From assembly GCA_030613505.1 (NCBI GenBank), contig JAUWLW010000051.1:1-18176 (forward strand): 18,176 bases of DNA. Reading direction: 5' to 3'. The stretch is from Candidatus Zixiibacteriota bacterium (GTDB lineage: Bacteria > RBG-13-66-14 > B26-G2 > WVWN01). The position numbers were made by a program, and so were the translations under genes. Under the pieces are notes generated by a model. It searched no databases, was not told the origin of the DNA, and worked only from the letters and a program-made list of their open reading frames with translations. This document shows positions 14,401 through 18,176 of this stretch, one piece after another (within the stretch, counting starts at the first letter, position 1; each line of letters begins with the position of its first letter).

Positions 14401-14429
14401 TTGACCCGGCGGCGGTTGAGTAATAAAAT
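14401..14429 (+). promoter_or_regulatory. Promoter of the DUF4258/DUF2283 module
   Basis: TTGACC (14401-14406), 17 bases, TAAAAT (14424-14429). The predicted start is near 14436, within the ribosome site AAAGGAG (14433-14439), giving a leader of about 13 bases to the TTG at 14449. Confidence 0.7.
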
Positions 14430-14448
14430 AATAAAGGAGTTGGAGTAT

Positions 14449-14744
14449 TTGTCCGTCGGTAAACAACGAGCCGTAGGGCAGCGAAAATTATTAAAGAAGT
14501 AAAGCTAAGCGAGCACGCGCGGTATAAAATTAAGCTCCTCGCAACGTTGGGCGTAGAGGTGGACGAAGCTACTGTGATGGACGCATTAGCGAACGCCGAA
14601 GGCGTAAAGCCGGCGTACGGCGGCAGGCGCATGGCGGAAATAACCCTCGACGAAAGGCGGGTTTTACGTGTCGTTTTCGTCGAAGAGGTGGACGTTATCA
14701 ACGTAGTGACCGTATACCCCGCCCGAAGGGGGCGTTATGATTAA
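14449..14744 (+). pseudogene. DUF4258-like (toxin-like) ORF with frame problem at its 5' end
   Basis: The conserved frame reads IIKEVKLSEHARYKIKLL, then VEVDEATVMDAL, RRMAEITLDERRVLRVVFVE and INVVTVYPARRGRYD to the TAA at 14742-14744. The SEHARxKI start, the central beta strands and the VVTVYP end fit DUF4258-type small proteins related to RelE/HicA-scale toxins. In this frame there is no ATG, GTG or TTG between the stop at 14460 and TTG 14547, which would remove the conserved N-terminus. A well-placed TTG at 14449, nine bases after AAAGGAG, is in another frame and joins the conserved frame only by a -1 shift at the A-run 14484-14487. Either an indel has occurred, translation slips, or ATT 14487 is used. 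The reading frame, rather than the family, is the doubtful part. Confidence 0.6.
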
Positions 14745-14955
14745 GACCAGATACAGCGACGATGTGGACGCGTTACTCATACAGTTCTCCGAGAAAGGCG
14801 TGGACGTGGCGGAGGAGCGGGGCCCGTATATCCTCCACTACGCCGCGGACGGCGACCTCGTTTTACTGGAGGTCCTGAACGGCCGCGACTTCATTCTGGA
14901 GGCCGTCGCCAGCGTCTTTGCCGGTAAAGAGCACGCCGCCGAGACGCCGGGATAG
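14737..14955 (+). CDS. DUF2283 family protein (putative antitoxin partner)
   Basis: The 72-residue protein reads YSDDVDALLIQFSEKGVDVA, then EERGPYILHYAADGDLVLLE and VLNGRDFI. This is the compact DUF2283 pattern of an alternating beta sheet with DALxIxF and GxLVxxEVL strands. DUF2283 genes are often found next to DUF4258 genes, and the pair has been suggested to act as a toxin-antitoxin-like module, but biochemical proof is limited as far as I know. ATG 14737 overlaps the stop of the DUF4258-like frame by eight bases, with GAAGGGGG just upstream, so translation is coupled. Transcription stops at the hairpin at 14985-15006. If the upstream partner is truly broken, this gene may be left as an orphan. 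Confidence 0.85.
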   Translation: MIKTRYSDDVDALLIQFSEKGVDVAEERGPYILHYAADGDLVLLEVLNGRDFILEAVASVFAGKEHAAETPG

Positions 14956-14984
14956 ACGGTCCGACAGTACGGGCGTGTAATAAG

Positions 14985-15006
14985 AACCCGGCCTCGTGGC
15001 CGGGTT
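14985..15006. terminator. AACCCGGCC-family terminator, site B
   Basis: AACCCGGCC (14985-14993) pairs with GGCCGGGTT (14998-15006) around TCGT, ending in TTT. It terminates the DUF4258/DUF2283 unit. Downstream, 15007-15098 contains the box copy B and no plus-strand gene. Confidence 0.75.
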
Positions 15007-15023
15007 TCGCAACGTCGGCGTGG

Positions 15024-15047
15024 GATAGGGGGTGTCCTACTCCTCCC
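15024..15047. repeat. Purine/pyrimidine box, copy B
   Basis: The 24 bases match 16009-16032 at all but one position. In copy C this sequence holds the last codons and stop of the PQQ propeller gene on the minus strand. Here the minus strand also reads SGKAYSRPPGREE and a stop, which might be the end of a gene otherwise lost. Confidence 0.7.
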
Positions 15048-15098
15048 GGCCCGGGGGGCGCGAGTAAGCTTTTCCGGAGGCGCGCGGGGCCGATTACG

Positions 15099-15127
15099 TT
15101 GAAACGAAACCGCAGGCGTGGTATAAT
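15099..15127 (+). promoter_or_regulatory. Strong promoter of the secreted propeller at 15188
   Basis: TTGAAA (15099-15104), 17 bases, consensus TATAAT (15122-15127). The predicted leader is about 54 bases and ends in a strong GAGGAGGAGG ribosome site. Confidence 0.85.
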
Positions 15128-15187
15128 CATGTAGTAAGATAGTAAATAAGACGGGAGCGATACTATAAACGAGGAGGAGGAAGATCG

Positions 15188-15946
15188 ATGATAAGGAAGT
15201 GGTTAGCGGGCACCGTGGTAAGCGTCGTTACGACGGCGACGTTGACTTTGGCCTGGGGGAGTTTGGTATCCTCGTTTAAGTCCCCCGGTACCTATCCCGA
15301 CGGCATCGGTTACTTGGACGGCTACCTCTATATAGCCGGGCCGAGTACCCTTTATCGGACTACGACCACCGGGTCGTTGATTAGCACGTGGAAGTGCCCC
15401 GCCGAGTTTTTTTCGGGCGTTACGGCGGGTGAAATAGGCGGGGCCGGTTATTTCTGGTTTAGCGCGGGGCCGTTGAGCGGCCCAGATAGAATTTACCGGG
15501 CGACGGCTACGACGGGTTCTATTTGCGGTTCTTTTATGGAACCTACGAGCCACCCTTGGGGTTTAGCGCTGCGGGATGAAACGTCGCTTTTTATCACGCA
15601 CGCAAACCGCGATTGGTTATTCCTGGTCCATCCGGTTTCCGGTTCCGTATATAGTACTTACTCTCTTAACTTCCCGCCCATGGACGCGGCCTACGACCCT
15701 CACGGTTACCTATGGATATCGGAATTTGATAGCCGAGACGTTTGGCAGTGCACTACCAACGGTTCGAGGATAGCTTCGTTTAGTACAGCCGCTTATGGGC
15801 GGCCGGGCGGCGTCGCGTTCGACGGCCTCTACCTCTGGGTGGGCGTTATCGAACGCCTTATTTATTTGATAATGCAGTACGAAGTGGGGTACGAACCGGC
15901 GGTCGGGCCGGCGTCTTTAGGAAGGGTAAAAGCGCTGTTCCGGTAG
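15188..15946 (+). CDS. Secreted propeller-like protein with C-terminal tail motif
   Basis: The ATG at 15188 follows GAGGAGGAGGAAG. The 252-residue product has a signal peptide, MIRKWLAGTVVSVVTTATLTLAWG, and no lipobox. Repeated units end in aromatic strands, such as DGIGYLDGYLYIAGPSTLYR, DPHGYLWISEFDSRDVWQC and GGVAFDGLYLWVGVIE. These suggest a beta-propeller of the WD40/NHL type that presumably binds something outside the cytoplasm. The ending GPASLGRVKALFR matches the tails at 2945 and 12303. It is most similar to the minus-strand protein at 12303-13100, probably a paralogue. It forms a single-gene unit between the promoter at 15099-15127 and the hairpin at 15970-15995. No function can be assigned. 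Confidence 0.8.
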   Translation: MIRKWLAGTVVSVVTTATLTLAWGSLVSSFKSPGTYPDGIGYLDGYLYIAGPSTLYRTTTTGSLISTWKCPAEFFSGVTAGEIGGAGYFWFSAGPLSGPDRIYRATATTGSICGSFMEPTSHPWGLALRDETSLFITHANRDWLFLVHPVSGSVYSTYSLNFPPMDAAYDPHGYLWISEFDSRDVWQCTTNGSRIASFSTAAYGRPGGVAFDGLYLWVGVIERLIYLIMQYEVGYEPAVGPASLGRVKALFR

Positions 15947-15969
15947 GGGCGGAAGAACGCTTGGCTTAA

Positions 15970-15995
15970 AAAACCCGGCCTGGAGGCCGGGTTTT
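15970..15995. terminator. Bidirectional AACCCGGCC-family terminator, site C
   Basis: An 11-bp perfect stem, AAAACCCGGCC (15970-15980) with GGCCGGGTTTT (15985-15995), around TGGA. It serves two convergent genes, the propeller ending at 15946 and the PQQ propeller ending at 16022. T-rich tails follow on both strands. Confidence 0.9.
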
Positions 15996-15997
15996 CT

Positions 15998-16032
15998 TAA
16001 GAGGAGAGGATAGGGGGCGTCCTACTCCTCCC
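15998..16032. repeat. Purine-rich box next to hairpin, copy C
   Basis: The box starts two bases after the terminator stem. GAGGAG-AGGA can pair with TCCT-CTCCTC downstream, with one bulged base, so it may form a second small hairpin. Its right part is the minus-strand codons for Glu-Glu-stop of the PQQ propeller. Confidence 0.75.
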
Positions 16033-17533
16033 AGCCGTTGTGAGAGGCGTTGCCGCCCCACATCGCCCAGCCGTCCGCGGAGCGGTCTTTTACGTCCACG
16101 CAGAAGATGTTGCCGTAGTCGGTACCGACGAATACCTTGCCGCCCGTCACCGCCGGTTGGAAGCGGATGGGCTCGCCGACGTTGAAGCGCCACAGCTCCT
16201 TGCCGTCGCCGGAGCGCATGCATATCACGTCGCCGTCGGTGGAGCCGAAGTAGAGGTTGTCGCCCGCCAGCGAGGGGGGCGTGAGCGCGCGGCCGCCGAC
16301 GTCCTCCTCCGGCTTAAATCGCTTTTCCCACACGACTTTGCCGGACTCGACGTCCACCGCCCGGACGGCGTCGCCCATGGCGTTGTAGGAGCGGTTGTCC
16401 TTAACGACGGGCCGCGAGCCCTGGTAGGCCCACACGCCGGAGACGGTCCCCACGCCCAGGTTCTCCTCGGCCTGGCTCAGCTTGGCGGCCGCCGGCGCGG
16501 AGCCGAAGCCCACCGAGGCGTCGAGGTCGGCCTGCTCGGAGGCGTACCGGCTCGAGGTGTCGTGCTTCAGATAATCGGCCTTGCCGTAGGCGTACAGCTC
16601 TTTGTTCGTCTGCTCGCCGGAGCCGCGGCCCAGGCCGGCGATGCCCTCGTACTGGTCCGTGGCGCCGCCCTCGCCCGCTACCTCCACGCGCTTGGAGACG
16701 TAGACCTCGTCGCCCACGACCCAGGGCGCGGACGTCGCCAGCTTCTGGTCCTTCCACTTGAGCTCGCCGTTGTCGGCGTCGAAGTGGTAGACCGTTCCCT
16801 CCAGCGTGGAGCAGAAGACCGAGCCGCCGTTGATAATGGGCGCGGTGATGACCTCGCCGATGAGCGGTTGGTTCCAGACCTCGCCGCCGTTTTCGAGCAT
16901 GCGGCAGGTGAGGTGGTGCTGGCCGTCGCCGCCGGGGTACGTGATATAGATCTTATCTCCGGCCGCGGCGGGCTGCGCCATCAGCGGGTCGCCGAGCCAC
17001 TGGCTCCAGATCTTGGTCCCCTTCTCGGCGTCGAGGACGTAGAGGATGCAGCTCTCGGTGTTGAAGGCGACGCGGCCGCGGTGGACGACGGCCGCGGTGG
17101 GGCCGTCGTCGCCGACGTGGTATTGCCAGGTCAGGTCGCCGTCGTCGACGTCGAAGGCGTAGAAGTCGTAAGTCCCGAAGCCGCCGCCGACGAATACCAG
17201 GCCGTCGGCCACGGCGGGCGTGGCGAGCGGCTTGCCGTCCGGTACGTGGACCTTCCAACCCTTAAAGCCGTTGTCGGTTTCGTAGGGTTCGGCCTTGATG
17301 GCCGCGTCGGGGACGAGCCCTTCGCCGCCGCCCTCCTCGTAGCTGACCTGCTCGGGCGAGGCCGCGAGCATTTCGTCAACGTACATCTGCTCGGTCAGCT
17401 CCTGGCTTTCGGGGTTTACGAGGCCGGCGATGACCTCGGCGCGGGCGTCGTCGCCGGGCAACAGCGCCAGGCCCAGGCACACGACGGCGCCGAGCGCGAA
17501 TGCGGCCAAGCGGGGAATACGGGATGAAGACAT
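16022..17533 (-). CDS. Exported PQQ-like beta-propeller repeat protein
   Basis: The 503-residue protein has a signal peptide, RLAAFALGAVVCLGLALLPG, with cleavage likely near DARAE. A linker is followed by repeats of the PQQ type, for example ATPAVADGLVFVGGGFGTYD, FYAFDVDDGDLTWQYHVGDD, VYHFDADNGELKWKDQKLAT and ICMRSGDGKELWRFNVGEPI, each with the A-x-D-x-x-x-G-x-x-x-W core. These form eight-bladed or similar propellers. Without the catalytic features of quinoproteins, they usually act as binding scaffolds, as in BamB. An insert of about 100 residues rich in Gly and charged residues (near ATDQYEGIAGLGRGSGEQ) interrupts the repeats. The ending WAMWGGNASHNGWEE resembles the MWGGNxxHNG pattern seen at propeller ends. 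Start ATG 17533 has GGAGG seven bases upstream. Ligand unknown. Confidence 0.87.
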   Translation of the reverse strand: MSSSRIPRLAAFALGAVVCLGLALLPGDDARAEVIAGLVNPESQELTEQMYVDEMLAASPEQVSYEEGGGEGLVPDAAIKAEPYETDNGFKGWKVHVPDGKPLATPAVADGLVFVGGGFGTYDFYAFDVDDGDLTWQYHVGDDGPTAAVVHRGRVAFNTESCILYVLDAEKGTKIWSQWLGDPLMAQPAAAGDKIYITYPGGDGQHHLTCRMLENGGEVWNQPLIGEVITAPIINGGSVFCSTLEGTVYHFDADNGELKWKDQKLATSAPWVVGDEVYVSKRVEVAGEGGATDQYEGIAGLGRGSGEQTNKELYAYGKADYLKHDTSSRYASEQADLDASVGFGSAPAAAKLSQAEENLGVGTVSGVWAYQGSRPVVKDNRSYNAMGDAVRAVDVESGKVVWEKRFKPEEDVGGRALTPPSLAGDNLYFGSTDGDVICMRSGDGKELWRFNVGEPIRFQPAVTGGKVFVGTDYGNIFCVDVKDRSADGWAMWGGNASHNGWEE

Positions 17534-17588
17534 TTCGGGACCTCCAGGGTATTATCGGGGTGGAATAATCGCTTAATTTGTTTATTGG

Positions 17589-17597
17589 ACTATACCA
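17589..17597 (-). promoter_or_regulatory. Possible extended -10 promoter of the PQQ propeller
   Basis: On the minus strand TGG is followed by TATAGT (17594-17589). No good -35 box is seen. The predicted leader is about 49 bases. The surrounding 17534-17655 contains no gene. Confidence 0.4.
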
Positions 17598-17655
17598 AAA
17601 ACGAATAGGTTTAAGTAATGAAAGGGCCGCCCGCAGGGCCGGCTTTTATGCGCCC

Positions 17656-17685
17656 TTGAAAACCCTCCCCCCGTTGTGCTATATT
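17656..17685 (+). promoter_or_regulatory. Promoter of the dehydratase activase gene
   Basis: TTGAAA (17656-17661), 18 bases, TATATT (17680-17685). The leader would be about 136 bases. Confidence 0.6.
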
Positions 17686-17704
17686 AAACGTCTATAAGTT
17701 CAGC

Positions 17705-17726
17705 GGACGGGCCCCGCGGCCCGTTC
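17705..17726 (+). other. Stem-loop in the activase leader
   Basis: GGACGGGCC (17705-17713) pairs with GGCCCGTTC (17718-17726), with one wobble, around CCGC. No T-run follows, so it is not a terminator. A second long-range pairing of GCGGGACGGG near 17757 with CCCGTCCGC near 17802 is possible. A structured leader could regulate translation, but no known riboswitch is recognised. Confidence 0.35.
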
Positions 17727-17827
17727 GTTCGCGCATAATTTTATTTAAATAGTATTGCGGGACGGGCGCTGGTATACGCCGAAGCCCTTATAAGTCCCCC
17801 CCGTCCGCCCCCCTTAGGAGCGTATAT

Positions 17828-18176
17828 ATGCACCTCGGCGCCGACCTGGGTTCCATCAGCGTGAACCTGGTCCTGCTCGACGACGAGTACAACGTCGTCG
17901 AGGACCATTACATCCGCCACAAAGGCCAGCCCGTAAAGGCGCTCGCCGCCGGCGTCGACGACGTCCTCGGCCGTCACCCGGCCGGCCAAATCAAGTCGCT
18001 GACCGTCCCCGGCTCGGGCGGCAAGCTGGCGTCCGACATTTCGGGCGCGACCTTCGCCAACGAAATCGTCGCGCAGACCGCGGCGGTGGGTCGCCTCTAC
18101 CCGAACGTACACACCGTCGTCGAGATCGGCGGCCAGGCCTCCAAATTGATTATCCTGGGCGAGGACGAGAAGACGG
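17828..18176 (+). CDS. BadF/BadG/BcrA/BcrD family acyl-CoA dehydratase activase, 3' truncated
   Basis: The first 116 residues are present and the gene runs off the window. GADLGSISVNLVLLDDEYN is the phosphate-1 loop of the ASKHA ATPase fold, and VVEIGGQASKLIILGEDE is the phosphate-2 loop. TVPGSGGKLASDISGATFAN and EIVAQTAA match the region before the [4Fe-4S]-binding part in HgdC/YjiL-type activators (COG1924). These proteins use ATP to inject an electron into 2-hydroxyacyl-CoA dehydratases or benzoyl-CoA reductases and are oxygen-sensitive. That family role supports an anaerobic lifestyle. ATG 17828 has TTAGGAG seven bases upstream. Whether it is a short activator or a long fused form, and its partner, cannot be seen in this window. 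Confidence 0.88.
   Translation, partial: MHLGADLGSISVNLVLLDDEYNVVEDHYIRHKGQPVKALAAGVDDVLGRHPAGQIKSLTVPGSGGKLASDISGATFANEIVAQTAAVGRLYPNVHTVVEIGGQASKLIILGEDEKT

Noticed and set aside
16040-17527. Long plus-strand open frame opposite the PQQ propeller
   Set aside because: Its translation is Val/Gly/Arg/Ala-rich with no family pattern, whereas the minus strand has a signal peptide and clear PQQ repeats. High-GC antisense frames stay open by composition.
17618-17648. Hairpin between the PQQ and activase promoters as a terminator
   Set aside because: Pairing of AAAGGGCCG with CGGCTTT is imperfect and no gene ends there. It is possibly a worn copy of a hairpin repeat.

Overview
The window looks like chromosome of an uncultured, high-GC bacterium, probably from a poorly sampled candidate lineage. 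The GC content is high almost throughout and GTG/TTG starts are common. Secreted beta-propeller proteins are abundant, and the last gene belongs to the oxygen-sensitive acyl-CoA dehydratase activase family, which hints at an anaerobe. I cannot assign a phylum from sequence alone. I saw no rRNA, CRISPR array, transposase or phage gene.

Layout. 1-1771: two overlapping nucleotide-sugar genes, a 5'-truncated DegT-type sugar aminotransferase and wecB (UDP-GlcNAc 2-epimerase). 1828-1901: an initiator tRNA-fMet with its own promoter and terminator. 2013-2945: a secreted seven-repeat YCF48/BNR-like propeller. 3126-4631: a GT-C-type membrane glycosyltransferase. 4717-5808 (minus): an SO_0444/ArsP-type metal permease, preceded by a frameshifted small membrane ORF with its own promoter and ribosome site. 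6239-7150: a lipoprotein version of the seven-repeat propeller. 7241-10108: a fragment and two full tandem copies of a second GT-C family. These fit with the sugar genes in a cell-surface glycan or glycoprotein theme.

10141-11770: a palindromic element, then a conspicuously AT-rich island with a minus-strand pair, a GIY-YIG-like protein followed by an NHL-repeat lipoprotein, driven by what looks like a leaderless promoter. 11825-13100 (minus): a secreted propeller and a secreted SH3-like protein. 13172-14261 (minus): a TPR protein and a class I methyltransferase. 14449-14955 (plus): a DUF4258-like/DUF2283 pair resembling a toxin-antitoxin module. 15188-15946: another secreted propeller. 16022-17533 (minus): a PQQ-type propeller. 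17828-end: the start of an acyl-CoA dehydratase activase.

The most interesting signals are these. (1) Three exported propeller proteins share a C-terminal tail of the form PASxGRxKALYR, while the two lipoprotein propellers lack it, which suggests a sorting or anchoring tag. (2) Several promoters place the predicted transcription start on, or within a few bases of, the Shine-Dalgarno site or start codon. (3) A family of near-identical hairpins with an attached purine-rich box recurs at gene ends. (4) A DUF4258-like gene and a small membrane gene both appear frameshifted just after well-formed expression signals.
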